From NCBI GenBank assembly GCA_947259365.1, contig CAMYMC010000046.1:32026-96025 (forward strand): DNA of 64,000 nt, given 5' to 3'. The notes beneath the pieces were generated by a model. The model searched no databases and was not told the origin of the DNA. It worked only from the letters and a program-made list of their open reading frames with translations. The position numbers and the translations under genes are program-made. This DNA comes from an uncultured Acidimicrobiaceae bacterium (lineage in GTDB: Bacteria; Actinomycetota; Acidimicrobiia; Spongiisociales; UBA5794). Of the stretch, positions 43,007 to 51,656 are shown piece by piece. Positions within the stretch are counted from its first letter, which is position 1, and each line of letters opens with the position of its first letter.

Positions 43007-45235
43007 TCACGCCGCGACAAGCTCTGGTGTCTCGTCGGCCCGCTCGCGCCGGTCGCCCTCGATGTCGAGCCTGGGGAGCCACTGCAGCCACGCTGGCAGG
43101 TACCAGTTGCGGGCGCCGAGCAGCTTCATGGAAGCGGGCACGAGCACCGACCGCACGATCGTGGCATCGAGCAGCACCGCGGCAGCGAGACCGAAGCCCA
43201 TCTGCTGGAAGCCGACGAGCCGGCCCGAGGCGAATCCCGCGAAGACGGCGACCATGATCGCGGCGGCTCCCGTGATGAGCGACGCCGTCGTCCTCAAGCC
43301 GTACGCAACCGATCCTGCGTTGTCGCCGGTCTCGTCGAAGCGCTCCCGGATCCGTGAGAGCAAGAACACGTGGTAGTCCATCGACAGCCCGAACAACACC
43401 GAAAACAGGAACAGCGGAAGCCACGCCTCGATGACCTCGACCCGGGCGAAGCCGAGCCATCCGGCGATCGTCTTGACGAAGCCGGGCCCGGCACCCTCTT
43501 GGAAGAACATGACGACGAGACCGTACGCGGCGCCGACCGAGAGCAGGTTCATGGCAATGGCTTTGATGGGGATCACCACGGAGCGGAACGCCACCGTGAG
43601 CAGGAGGAACGAGAGCCCGAGGACGAAGGCGAACACGATCGGCGTCCAGTCACTCGTCTGGGCGAGGAAGTCGACCGTGCTTGCCGTCTCCCCCCCGACG
43701 AGCACGGTGGCGCCCGTCCCGGCGAAGAGCGCCGGAATCGTCGTGCCGCGGAGCTCTCGGACGGCTGCGATGGACGCCTCGGAGTTCACGTCGCCGGCGA
43801 GCGGAGCGGACACGATCGTGACCGAGCCGTCGGCAGAGGGCTGCACCCCGGAGGAGGGCCCGAACGCGGGGTCTGCCGACAGCCCCACCTGAAGGGCGTT
43901 GACGGACGCGTCGACCGGCGAGCCGGGCCCGGCGTCGACGACGATCTCGACGGGCGAGGTGAGCCCGCCGGAGAACTCCTCCTCGAGCACGAGGAACGCC
44001 TGTTTCGACTCGATGTCGTCCGGCAGCGTCGTGACGCCGTTGAAGCCGGTGTCGATGGAGAAGTAGCTCAGCGACAGGACGGCGAGCAGACCGGCAGACA
44101 GGACGAGGCTCACGACGGGGCGGCGCATCACCATGGCGGTCGCGACGTCCCAGAAGCGGCCGCGACCGCGCCGAGCACTCCCGGATCTGCCCCGAATGCG
44201 GAGTGCGTCGACCCGGTCCCCCATGAGCGACAGCACCGCCGGCAGCAGCGTGAGCGAGGCGGCGACCGCGACGATGACGACGAGGATGGCGCCGAGGCCC
44301 AGACTGCGGAAGATCGTGTTCGGCAGCAGCAGCATGCCGACGAGGGCGAGTACGACGGTGAGACCCGAGAAGAAGACGGCGCGGCTCGCGGTGTTGCCGG
44401 CTCTCGCGATGGCGTCGAGCTTGTCGAGGCCCCGGGCCCGTTCCTCTCTGTATCTGGAGACGATGAACAGCGAGTAGTCGATCCCGACCGCCAGCCCGAT
44501 CATCGTGATCATGTTGGTGACGAAGAACGACAGGTCGAAGGCGAGCCCGACGAGCGCTGCCCCGCCGAGGGCGACGGCAATCGACGCCAGACCGAGGCCG
44601 ATCGGGATGAACCCGGCGACCACGGCACCGAAGACGAACACGAGGACGACGAGGGCCACGGCGAGGCCGATCGTCTCGCCCGAACGAAGGTCCTCCTCGG
44701 CGATTCGGTTGAACTCGTTCTCGAGCGTCGCCGGCCCGGTCACGGTGGCAGTGATCCCCGCGGGGGCGGTGACGCCGTCGACGGCGTCGTGGACGGAGGC
44801 GGCGTGCGCCGACGTCGCATCGACACCTCCGCCGGTGAGCGCCACCGGCAGCAGTGTGGAGCGCCCCGTCTCCGACACCGGCCCGTCGGCAGTGAGATAG
44901 CTGCCGACGGAGGTGACGACGCCGGGCCCGAGGCCGCGGATGGCGGCTTGCAGGTCGGCCACGTACTGCTGGTAGCCGATGTCCGCAACCGAGCTCGTCA
45001 CTGACGTCACGACGACGACCTCGGCGGGTGGCACCTCGCCGCGGACCTCGTCGATGATCGCCTGGGCCCGGCTCGATTCGGGGTCGTTCGTGAAGTCGGC
45101 AGACGTCGTGAGGGCATCGCCCAGGAATGCCGAGGTGAGACCGACGGCGGTGACGAGGACGACGAGCCAGAGCGCAACGGTCGTCCAGGGTCTGCGGGCG
45201 CCGGCTCGAGCAAGCGCCTCGGTCGTGAGCGTCAT
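43007..45235 (-). CDS. MMPL/RND family membrane exporter
   Basis: 742 residues from ATG 45235 (AAGGAGACC upstream; an in-frame ATG 18 bp further up is less favoured). The layout is two repeats of one helix, a large extracytoplasmic loop and five helices. Typical motifs are MITMIGLAVGIDYSLFIVSRYREE and PLFLFSVLFGLSMDYHVFLLSRIRER, both with the acidic residues of proton relay. Actinobacterial members export lipids or drugs. The divergent TetR gene at 45381 and the operator array between them indicate ligand-induced control. Confidence 0.92.
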   Translation of the reverse strand: MTLTTEALARAGARRPWTTVALWLVVLVTAVGLTSAFLGDALTTSADFTNDPESSRAQAIIDEVRGEVPPAEVVVVTSVTSSVADIGYQQYVADLQAAIRGLGPGVVTSVGSYLTADGPVSETGRSTLLPVALTGGGVDATSAHAASVHDAVDGVTAPAGITATVTGPATLENEFNRIAEEDLRSGETIGLAVALVVLVFVFGAVVAGFIPIGLGLASIAVALGGAALVGLAFDLSFFVTNMITMIGLAVGIDYSLFIVSRYREERARGLDKLDAIARAGNTASRAVFFSGLTVVLALVGMLLLPNTIFRSLGLGAILVVIVAVAASLTLLPAVLSLMGDRVDALRIRGRSGSARRGRGRFWDVATAMVMRRPVVSLVLSAGLLAVLSLSYFSIDTGFNGVTTLPDDIESKQAFLVLEEEFSGGLTSPVEIVVDAGPGSPVDASVNALQVGLSADPAFGPSSGVQPSADGSVTIVSAPLAGDVNSEASIAAVRELRGTTIPALFAGTGATVLVGGETASTVDFLAQTSDWTPIVFAFVLGLSFLLLTVAFRSVVIPIKAIAMNLLSVGAAYGLVVMFFQEGAGPGFVKTIAGWLGFARVEVIEAWLPLFLFSVLFGLSMDYHVFLLSRIRERFDETGDNAGSVAYGLRTTASLITGAAAIMVAVFAGFASGRLVGFQQMGFGLAAAVLLDATIVRSVLVPASMKLLGARNWYLPAWLQWLPRLDIEGDRRERADETPELVAA

Positions 45236-45267
45236 CTGGGGTCTCCTTTGCATCCGCTTGACGGCCC

Positions 45268-45324
45268 TACACCGTAAGCGTACGATGTAAACATACGACG
45301 TAAGTTACGATATACACCGTAAGC
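45268..45324. promoter_or_regulatory. TetR operator array between MMPL exporter and TetR gene
   Basis: An AT-richer patch with repeated half-sites. TACACCGTAAGC occurs at 45268-45279 and again at 45313-45324. The first, together with following bases, makes a 22 bp imperfect palindrome (45268-45289, 18 of 22 symmetric positions). A second palindrome centres on 45304 (perfect core CGTAAGTTACG at 45299-45309). Centre spacing is about 25 bp. This is the expected shape of an autoregulated TetR control region. Confidence 0.75.
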
Positions 45325-45380
45325 TGTCAAGCAGGACCCGAACCGGGGCCTCGCGGCCCAGGTGTGTAGATTTCGAGGAC

Positions 45381-46025
45381 ATGACGACCACCGAACGACG
45401 CCCCCTGACACGGGAGCGCATCATCGAGGCCGCCGTCGCATTCGCCGACGAGCACGGCATCGACGCGCTCTCGATGAGGAAGTTGGGGCAGGTGCTCGGC
45501 GTCGAGGCGATGTCGCTCTACAACCACGTCGCCGGCAAGGACGACATCCTCGACGGGATGGTCCAACACCTCTTCGCCGGGATCGGGCCGATCGACACCG
45601 CAGGGGACTGGAAGGTGACGGCCCGGGCGGCGGCGACGGCGGCGAAGAACGCATTCGCCGCGCACGAGTGGGCCGTGCCCCTCATCTCCACGAGGGAGAC
45701 GACGAGCGAGGCGTCGTTCGGGATCATGGACGTGATGATCGGGATGCTGCTCGCCGACGGCTACGACCCCGAGACCGCCCACCACGCCTGGCACGTCATC
45801 GCCAGCCACGTCCTGGGGTACGCGTTCCAAGAGGCGAACTCCGTCTTCGGCCGGCGCGACGACCAGGCCCGTGAGGAGGCCGAGCAGCTCCTTCGTGAGT
45901 ACGGGCGGATCTTCCCGAACCTCGCCGCCGTCGCCACCTACCTCATGGAATGCAGCCACGACGAGGAGTTCCAGTACGGCCTCGACATCATCCTCTCGGG
46001 GATCGAGGCGCGGAAGCCAGCCTGA
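45381..46025 (+). CDS. TetR family transcriptional regulator
   Basis: 214 residues. The N-terminal helix-turn-helix is standard (LTRERIIEAAVAFADEHGIDALSMRKLGQVLGVEAMSLYNHVAGKDDILDGM). Residues about 75-205 form the helical ligand-binding part of the TetR_C type. It is divergent from the MMPL exporter and probably represses both genes through the repeats in the gap. A TTG-free, AT-rich stretch upstream carries the promoters. Confidence 0.92.
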   Translation: MTTTERRPLTRERIIEAAVAFADEHGIDALSMRKLGQVLGVEAMSLYNHVAGKDDILDGMVQHLFAGIGPIDTAGDWKVTARAAATAAKNAFAAHEWAVPLISTRETTSEASFGIMDVMIGMLLADGYDPETAHHAWHVIASHVLGYAFQEANSVFGRRDDQAREEAEQLLREYGRIFPNLAAVATYLMECSHDEEFQYGLDIILSGIEARKPA

Positions 46026-46033
46026 GCCGTCCC

Positions 46034-46051
46034 GGCGACGCCTCAGTCGCC
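46034..46051. terminator. Short hairpin between convergent genes
   Basis: GGCGAC (46034-46039), loop GCCTCA, GTCGCC (46046-46051), at the convergent ends of the TetR and AhpD-like genes. It overlaps the latter's stop. Weak support. Confidence 0.3.
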
Positions 46052-46594
46052 GAGCGGCGGCGTCACCCCGGGGGGGAAGTCCGGTTCGAAGGCGTCGCAC
46101 ACGAGACCGAGCATCGAGTAGAAGCCGACGACGAGGACGAGCTCGATGAGGCCCTCGGCACCGATCAGTTGCTGGAGCCGGGCATGGGTCGCATCCGAGA
46201 CCATCCGGTCCTCGAACAGCTCGGTGATGTAGTCGTAGACCGCCTCGTGGTCCGCGGCGGCGAAGTCCGGGCGGCGGCGATCCCGCACCGCGTCCACCAC
46301 TTCCTGAGGTATGCCGGCGTCGAGGCACGGCTGGACCCTCTTCCACCAGGCGTATCGGGCGGACCAGAACCGCGCGGCCATGAGCGACGCGAGCTGGACG
46401 AGATGGTTCGGCAGGGCCTGTTCTCGCACGAGGTAGTTGCGGAGGCGGTCGAAGCGCTCGGCGAGTTCGGGGATATGGAGCAGGATCGCGGAAGGGCCGC
46501 CGTATTCCTCGTTGCGCGAGCCGAAGATGATGTCGCCGACGCGACGTTGTTCGTCGGTCGCCTCGTCTCGGTCGACGGGCCGGATTCGAGCCAT
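46043..46594 (-). CDS. Carboxymuconolactone decarboxylase/AhpD-like family protein
   Basis: 183 residues from ATG 46594 (GGGGGAGGA upstream). The fold is indicated by GPSAILLHIPELAERFDRLRNYL, LASLMAARFWSARYAWWKRVQPCLDAGIP and IELVLVVGFYSMLGLVC. The redox CxxC of AhpD is absent (AARFWSARYAWW), so this is the carboxymuconolactone-decarboxylase-like branch rather than a peroxidase. It lies at the end of the aromatic-acid cluster and could act on a lactone or carboxylated intermediate. Confidence 0.84.
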   Translation of the reverse strand: MARIRPVDRDEATDEQRRVGDIIFGSRNEEYGGPSAILLHIPELAERFDRLRNYLVREQALPNHLVQLASLMAARFWSARYAWWKRVQPCLDAGIPQEVVDAVRDRRRPDFAAADHEAVYDYITELFEDRMVSDATHARLQQLIGAEGLIELVLVVGFYSMLGLVCDAFEPDFPPGVTPPLGD

Positions 46595-46698
46595 CGGGTC
46601 CTCCCCCGAGCACATGATCCACGATCGGTGCACCGTCCCGGCAGGACGGACGTGACCGGGCAGGCTAGCCGAGCGCCCGATGGCGTCGTGTGGCCGTC

Positions 46699-47721
46699 TC
46701 AGCGGCCTCGCCCCGAGAGGACGGCGTCGAGTCGGGGGTAGACGCGCCTCGCGTTGGCCTCGAAGATCCGATGCGCGTCCTGCGGCGAGAGTCCGAGCGC
46801 GTCGACGTACCGCTTCGTGTCGTCGAAGTGGAAGCCCGTTTCCGGGTCGATGCCGCGCACCGCCCCGACCATCTCGGAGCCGAAGAGGATGTTCTCGACC
46901 TCCACGACGTCGAAGAGCAGATCGATGCCCGCCTGGTGGTACACGCACGTGTCGAAGAAGACGTTGCTCATCACGTGGTCATGCAGCGGCGGCCTCCCCA
47001 GCCGCTCGGCGAGGCCCCGATAGCGGCCCCAGTGGTACGGCACGGCCCCTCCGCCGTGGGGAATGACGAGCCGCAGATCGGGAAAGCGGCCGAACAGGTC
47101 TCCCTCCACCAGCTGCATGAAGATGGTCGTATCGGCGTTGAGGTAGTGCGCTCCGGTGCCGTGGAAGCTCGGGTTGACGGAGGCCGAGGTGTGGATCATG
47201 GCGGGGACCCCCAGGTCCACCATCTTCTCGTAGAGCGGGAACCACGACTCGTCGGTGAGGGGAGGAGACGTCCAGTGCCCGCCGGAAGGATCGGGGTTGA
47301 GGTTGCATCCGACGAACCCGAGATCCTCGACACAGCGCTCCAGTTCCTCGACCGACCTCTCGATCGGAACGCCCGGCGCCTGGGGCAGTTGGCACACGCC
47401 GACGAAGTGCTCCGGAAAGAGCCCGACGACGCGATGGATGAGGTCGTTGCACGCCGTTGCCCAGGCACGCGCCGTCGCCTCGTCCCTCACGTGGTGCTCC
47501 ATACCGGCCGCCCTCGGGGAGAACAATGTCACGTCGGCGCCGCGCTCGCGCAGCAGCCGGAGCTGGTTCGTCTCGATGCTCTCGCGGATCTGGGCGTCGC
47601 CGATTTCGGCGGGGGAAGGCTCGGGGAGGCCCGGGTCGGCGAGCCGGGCCAGCTGAGCCTCCCTGAACTCCAGGTGCGCGGACGGCGTGGTGGTGTAATG
47701 GCCGTGGCAGTCGATGATCAC
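46699..47721 (-). CDS. ligJ: 4-oxalomesaconate hydratase-like amidohydrolase (LigJ family)
   Basis: About 340 residues, as in LigJ. The start is taken at GTG 47721, which gives the family-like N-terminus IIDCHGHYTTTPSAH; upstream GTGs at 47733 and 47760 cannot be excluded. The metal-binding HxH is in DCHGHY, further His in PAMIHTSASVN and LRLVIPHGGGAVPYHWGRY, and a late acidic site in NILFGSEMVGAVRGIDPETG. LigJ hydrates 4-oxalomesaconate to 4-carboxy-4-hydroxy-2-oxoadipate in protocatechuate/gallate meta-cleavage. The aldolase that uses this product is the adjacent gene, which supports the call. Confidence 0.84.
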   Translation of the reverse strand: MIIDCHGHYTTTPSAHLEFREAQLARLADPGLPEPSPAEIGDAQIRESIETNQLRLLRERGADVTLFSPRAAGMEHHVRDEATARAWATACNDLIHRVVGLFPEHFVGVCQLPQAPGVPIERSVEELERCVEDLGFVGCNLNPDPSGGHWTSPPLTDESWFPLYEKMVDLGVPAMIHTSASVNPSFHGTGAHYLNADTTIFMQLVEGDLFGRFPDLRLVIPHGGGAVPYHWGRYRGLAERLGRPPLHDHVMSNVFFDTCVYHQAGIDLLFDVVEVENILFGSEMVGAVRGIDPETGFHFDDTKRYVDALGLSPQDAHRIFEANARRVYPRLDAVLSGRGR

Positions 47722-47749
47722 GGGCGGCCCCACTTGGCTGCGGGCGAGC

Positions 47750-48466
47750 TCACGGTGCACCCTCCGCATCGTCGACGTACCTCAGGCCCGCCTCGTCGAG
47801 ACGGTCCCTCATCTCGTGCACGTCGAGGCTGAGCTCACCGGAGCGGTAGCGCTCGCGAACGAGGGCCTCACGCTGCTCTCGCGCCCGCGATGCTTCGAGA
47901 ACCTCAGCCGCCCGCTCGCGCTCCACAACCACAACCCCGTCGTCGTCGGCCACGACGACGTCCCCCGGCCGGACGCGCTGGCCCGCGCACTCGATGGGCA
48001 GGTTCACCGTTCCGAGCGCCTCCTTCACCGTGCCCCGAGCCGAGACGAAACTCGACCACACCGGGAAGCCGAGCCGCTCCAGATCGGCCACGTCACGACA
48101 GCCGGCGTCGATGACGAGACCCCGCACACCGCGGGCCATGACCGCCGTTGCGAGCAGCTCGCCGAAATAGCCGGCGTCCGACGGCGAGGTGGGAGCGACG
48201 ACGAGCACGTCCCCATCGGCGCACTGTTCGGCCGCGACGTGGATCATCCAGTTGTCCCCGGGAGGCACGCTCACGGTGATCGCGGTGCCGGAGATCTGGG
48301 CGCCCGGGTAGATCGGGCTGAGACGCGGCGCGAGTAGTCCGGTCTGCCCCTGGGCCTCATGGACCGTGGCGACGCCGAGCTCGGCGAAGGCGTCGACAAC
48401 GGAGCGGTCGGGGCGGGAGACGGTCCGCACGACCACCCCGGTGCGGTCTCCTTGCGCTGAGTTCAC
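47750..48466 (-). CDS. ligK: 4-carboxy-4-hydroxy-2-oxoadipate aldolase-like protein (LigK/ProA, RraA fold)
   Basis: 238 residues from GTG 48466 (GAGGAGG upstream). Family blocks: FAELGVATVHEAQGQTGLLAP, GTAITVSVPPGDNWMIHVAAEQC, GYFGELLATAVMARGVRGLVIDAGCRD (with the substrate Arg and metal Asp region) and RPGDVVVADDDGVVVVERERA. The enzyme splits 4-carboxy-4-hydroxy-2-oxoadipate to pyruvate and oxaloacetate, ending the protocatechuate 4,5-cleavage route. It overlaps or abuts the LigJ-like gene, so the last two steps are encoded together. Confidence 0.88.
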   Translation of the reverse strand: MNSAQGDRTGVVVRTVSRPDRSVVDAFAELGVATVHEAQGQTGLLAPRLSPIYPGAQISGTAITVSVPPGDNWMIHVAAEQCADGDVLVVAPTSPSDAGYFGELLATAVMARGVRGLVIDAGCRDVADLERLGFPVWSSFVSARGTVKEALGTVNLPIECAGQRVRPGDVVVADDDGVVVVERERAAEVLEASRAREQREALVRERYRSGELSLDVHEMRDRLDEAGLRYVDDAEGAP

Positions 48467-48522
48467 GGAACTCGACCTCCTCTCGGTCTGCCGGAACGGC
48501 GGCGGCGACCCGACCGGCGCCG

Positions 48523-49644
48523 CTACGACGCCTCCTCTTTCCACGGCATGAGCGACACGTGGATCACTCCCTCGCCGTGCTCGCCCCCCACGGACCTGAT
48601 GGCGAGATCGGCATCGGCCAGCCCGAACGTGTGCGTGGTGAGCAGCTCGAGCGGGTAGCGCCCGGATGCCAGCTGCTCGAGCGCCAGCTCGCAGGCTTTG
48701 AAGCTGTGACCGCGAGCGCTCTTGATCGTGATCGCCTTCGTCGTGATCTTCCCGAGAGGCAGGTCCGGAAAGGTGGCCATCTCTCCCTGGACGAGCAGCG
48801 TCCCCGCCTTGCGCTTGAGCGCGTCGATGCCGAGGAGGATGGGAGCAGTTCCGGCGCCCGCCGTGCAGTCGAGGACGACGTCGACGCCGTCGCCTCCGGT
48901 GATCTCCAGGATGCTCTCGAGGGGGTCGCTCTCGTCGACGTCGACGACGTGATCTGCGCCGAGCGCCGTCGCCGCCTCCAGCCGGGCGTGGTCCCGCGAC
49001 GTCCCGGTGACGATGACGAGCGACGCTCCGGCCTGCTTGCACGCCACGATCTGGGAAAGCCCCTGCTGGCCGGGGCCCTGGATGAGCACCGTCGTGCCGT
49101 ACCCGACGCCGCAGTCGTACAGCGCCCACTCGATGCCGTTGGAGAGCGGCGTGGCGATGCCGGCCAGCTCCGCCGAAACCCCGGCCGGGACCTTGTGCAC
49201 CACCGCGTTCCACGGCAGGTACATGTATTCGGCAAACCCTCCCCACAAATGCGGCGGCGTCTCGGCGGACGTGTAGCCGTAGCGGAGGGCACCGGGATTG
49301 GCCCGCCAGTCGGTCGCCCAGCAATGCCGGTACTCGCCCTGATGACACCACTCGCAGACGAAACACGGCAGGTAGTGCTCGACGAAGACGCGGTCGCCCT
49401 CGGCGACCCCCTTGCGGTTCGTGAATCCGCGGCCGGCCCTTGCGATCGTGCCGACGTTCTCGTGTCCCATGATCACGGGGCTCGCCGCGGCGGGATCGGC
49501 GTAGACCTTGACGTCGGTGCCGCAGATCCCGGCGACCTCGATCTCGAGAAGCGCTGCGTCGTCTGAGATCTCGGGCAGCGGGTACTCGCGCAGCTCCGTC
49601 GTACGCGGGCCGGTCCTCACCGCGGCGCAAACCTGCGCTGGCAT
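48523..49644 (-). CDS. Zinc-dependent alcohol dehydrogenase (MDR family)
   Basis: 373 residues from ATG 49644 (GAGGAGGG upstream). The catalytic zinc site is Cys in AGICGTDVKVY, with GHENVG next to it. The structural zinc loop is CFVCEWCHQGEYRHC. The NAD-binding part reads VLIQGPGQQGLSQIVACKQAG. It belongs to the threonine/sorbitol-dehydrogenase-like MDR branch. It is first of the ligK-ligJ minus-strand group, with a 56 bp gap. It may oxidise a dihydrodiol or alcohol intermediate (inference; the normal phthalate dihydrodiol dehydrogenase is of another family). Confidence 0.88.
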   Translation of the reverse strand: MPAQVCAAVRTGPRTTELREYPLPEISDDAALLEIEVAGICGTDVKVYADPAAASPVIMGHENVGTIARAGRGFTNRKGVAEGDRVFVEHYLPCFVCEWCHQGEYRHCWATDWRANPGALRYGYTSAETPPHLWGGFAEYMYLPWNAVVHKVPAGVSAELAGIATPLSNGIEWALYDCGVGYGTTVLIQGPGQQGLSQIVACKQAGASLVIVTGTSRDHARLEAATALGADHVVDVDESDPLESILEITGGDGVDVVLDCTAGAGTAPILLGIDALKRKAGTLLVQGEMATFPDLPLGKITTKAITIKSARGHSFKACELALEQLASGRYPLELLTTHTFGLADADLAIRSVGGEHGEGVIHVSLMPWKEEAS

Positions 49645-49783
49645 GGCGAACCCTCCTCGGGCCTGCGATCCGGGGCATCGCGCCCGGGTACCATCGCATG
49701 ACCTTGTCACGAAGTTGCGGACCCGCGCAAATGCACGAAAGCCCGAGCGCAGTGCGGCGGCGAGAAGACGCCGCGCGGCGGCC

Positions 49784-50719
49784 ATGAAGCTGAGGACGGT
49801 GGCCCGGACTCAGGGCAACGTCCGGGCGCTGAAGGACGGCACGGTGACGCCGCGCCACTACGACCTCGAGTTTGTCGAGGTCCCGGTGCTGATCGACGCC
49901 TTCCGCTCCATGGTGCGACATCTCGAGTACGACATCTGCGAGATGGCGATGGCCAGCTACATCTGCGCCAGGGCTCACGGCACGCGGTTCACCGCGCTCC
50001 CGGTCTTCGTCATGCGCGGCCTGCACCACGGGGCGATCGTCTCGGCGACGACGTCGGGTGTCGCGAGCCCGGAAGACCTCGAAGGCAAGAGGGTCGGCGT
50101 CAACCGCGGGTACACGGTCACCACGGGGGTGTGGGCGCGGGGCATCCTCGAGGAGGAATACGGCGTCGACCCGAGCCGGGTCACGTGGGTGTGCTCCGGC
50201 GATGAGCACGTGGCCGAGTACCGGCCTCCACCGAGTGTGGTCGCGATCGAGGAGGGCCGCGACCTCGTCGACATGCTGCTCACGGGTGAGCTCGCCGCAG
50301 CCGTCGGCGGCGTTCCGGCCCACCCCGACCTGGCTCCCCTCATTCCGGACCCCGAGGAGGCAGCGTTCGCGGCATTGCGGTCCCAGGGCCTGTACCCGAT
50401 GAACCACCTCGTCGTCGTCCGCGACGAGCTCCTCGATGCCGAGCCCGGTCTCGCCGAGGCCGTCTTCGACGCCTTCGCCGCGGCCAAGCGCGTCTACCTC
50501 GAGGAGCTCCGCACCGCAGGCACCGAGGAGCTGGGGCCTGCAGAGCTGATGCACCGCCGGATCAAGGACGTTCTTGGCGATCCGTTCCCGTATGGGATCG
50601 AGCCCAACCGCCCCATGATCGAGAAGCTCGTCGCCCACTGCGTCAGCCAGCGGATCATCGAGCGGCCGATCACCGTCGAAGACCTGTTCGCGCCTGCAAC
50701 GCACGGCCTCATCGGCTGA
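49784..50719 (+). CDS. 4,5-dihydroxyphthalate decarboxylase-like protein
   Basis: 311 residues from ATG 49784 (no clear ribosome site; the frame is open further upstream). The fold is that of periplasmic-binding-like proteins without a signal peptide: DLEFVEVPVLIDAFRSMVRHLEYDICEMAMASYICARAHG, FTALPVFVMRGLHHGAI, VGVNRGYTVTTGVWARGIL. This combination marks the Pht5 family, which decarboxylates 4,5-dihydroxyphthalate to protocatechuate. It is divergent from the ADH-ligK-ligJ group, which would degrade the product's cleavage compound. True substrate specificity is unproven. Confidence 0.8.
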   Translation: MKLRTVARTQGNVRALKDGTVTPRHYDLEFVEVPVLIDAFRSMVRHLEYDICEMAMASYICARAHGTRFTALPVFVMRGLHHGAIVSATTSGVASPEDLEGKRVGVNRGYTVTTGVWARGILEEEYGVDPSRVTWVCSGDEHVAEYRPPPSVVAIEEGRDLVDMLLTGELAAAVGGVPAHPDLAPLIPDPEEAAFAALRSQGLYPMNHLVVVRDELLDAEPGLAEAVFDAFAAAKRVYLEELRTAGTEELGPAELMHRRIKDVLGDPFPYGIEPNRPMIEKLVAHCVSQRIIERPITVEDLFAPATHGLIG

Positions 50720-50749
50720 GACGGCTGAGACGGCTGAGACGGCTGAGAC
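50714..50749 (+). repeat. 9 bp tandem repeat, four copies
   Basis: GGCTGAGAC is repeated four times head to tail, starting inside the last codons of the decarboxylase-like gene and running past its stop at 50717-50719. A degenerate fifth copy follows. It is probably replication slippage between two convergent genes. Confidence 0.9.
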
Positions 50750-50770
50750 GGCAGCGACGGCGACCGGAGT

Positions 50771-51622
50771 TCAGGAGACCGACTCGAGGAACGTGAGCAC
50801 CCGGGGCGGCACCGACTCCTCGGTTTGCCCGTCGACGGGGATGTCCCAGTAGACGGCCTCGGGCAGGCATTCCTCGAGGTACCGGGCGGCCGAGGTGGCA
50901 TGGGAGGCGTCCTGGCCGGGAACGATGAGCGCCGGGATGTCGAGGCTGAGCAGATCCTCAGGCTCGGCGCCGGGGGCGCTGTCACGATCGAACAGGGTGC
51001 GGGCCATGCCGGCGACGCGCAACCGGTAGCGGTCGGGGTCGAGCGCGGCATACGCCTCGGCGAACGCGCCATCGCGACGCAGCACCGACGCCCACGGCCC
51101 CACCCTGGGGTCCTGGGCAAACGACTCGTCGTGGCTTCGCGCCAGCGAGACGACACCGTCCAAACCCTGCTCCTGGACGAAGCCGAGGTGTTGGGCAAAG
51201 CGGGCGTGGCCCCGGATCCGGTACCGGGCGCCGCCGACGGGGAAGTAGAGGACCATGCTCTGGACGACCTCGGGATGTCTCACCGCGAACGCGGTCACCG
51301 GAGGACAGCCCATGCATCCTCCGATGAGGTGGGCCCGGTCGATGCCCAGGTGATCGAGCAATCCCTTCGCCTGGGCGACGTAGTGACCCCAGGTGATGCG
51401 CTCGACCCTCCCCCCCGACCTGCCGCTCTCACGGCGGTCGAAGACGATGCACGAGAAGCGGCCCGGCAGATGGTCCATGAGCTTGATCCGGCTGTAGATG
51501 CTGAGGGTCGTCCACTTCTCCACGGTGGCATCGAAACCGCCCGGTGCAAACATGAGCAGCGGGGGACCGGAGCCGATGACCTCGTAGTGGGTCTCGATGC
51601 CGTCTGTCGCCGCGGTGGGCAT
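50771..51622 (-). CDS. Alpha/beta-hydrolase fold protein with Cys at the nucleophile position
   Basis: 283 residues from ATG 51622 (GAAAGGA upstream). The fold is clear (GPPLLMFAPGGFDATVEKW; FSCIVFDRRESGRSGG; RAHLIGGCMGCPPVTAFAVRHP; IPALIVPGQDASH). The nucleophile elbow reads GGCMGC where most members have GxSxG, as in dienelactone hydrolases. The usual C-terminal catalytic GH is also missing (the stretch reads VYWDIPVDGQTEE). It may therefore use Cys chemistry or act as a non-hydrolytic member. It is in the minus-strand group with PanB-like and reductase genes. Confidence 0.86.
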   Translation of the reverse strand: MPTAATDGIETHYEVIGSGPPLLMFAPGGFDATVEKWTTLSIYSRIKLMDHLPGRFSCIVFDRRESGRSGGRVERITWGHYVAQAKGLLDHLGIDRAHLIGGCMGCPPVTAFAVRHPEVVQSMVLYFPVGGARYRIRGHARFAQHLGFVQEQGLDGVVSLARSHDESFAQDPRVGPWASVLRRDGAFAEAYAALDPDRYRLRVAGMARTLFDRDSAPGAEPEDLLSLDIPALIVPGQDASHATSAARYLEECLPEAVYWDIPVDGQTEESVPPRVLTFLESVS

Positions 51623-51656
51623 GGTGTGGCGTCCTTTCTCGTGACCCGACTCGGGT

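Noticed and set aside
48467..50704. Long open frame extending the LigK-like gene to 984 codons
   Set aside because: The upstream portion is antisense or off-frame to the alcohol dehydrogenase and decarboxylase-like genes. A ribosome site and family N-terminus place the start at 48466.
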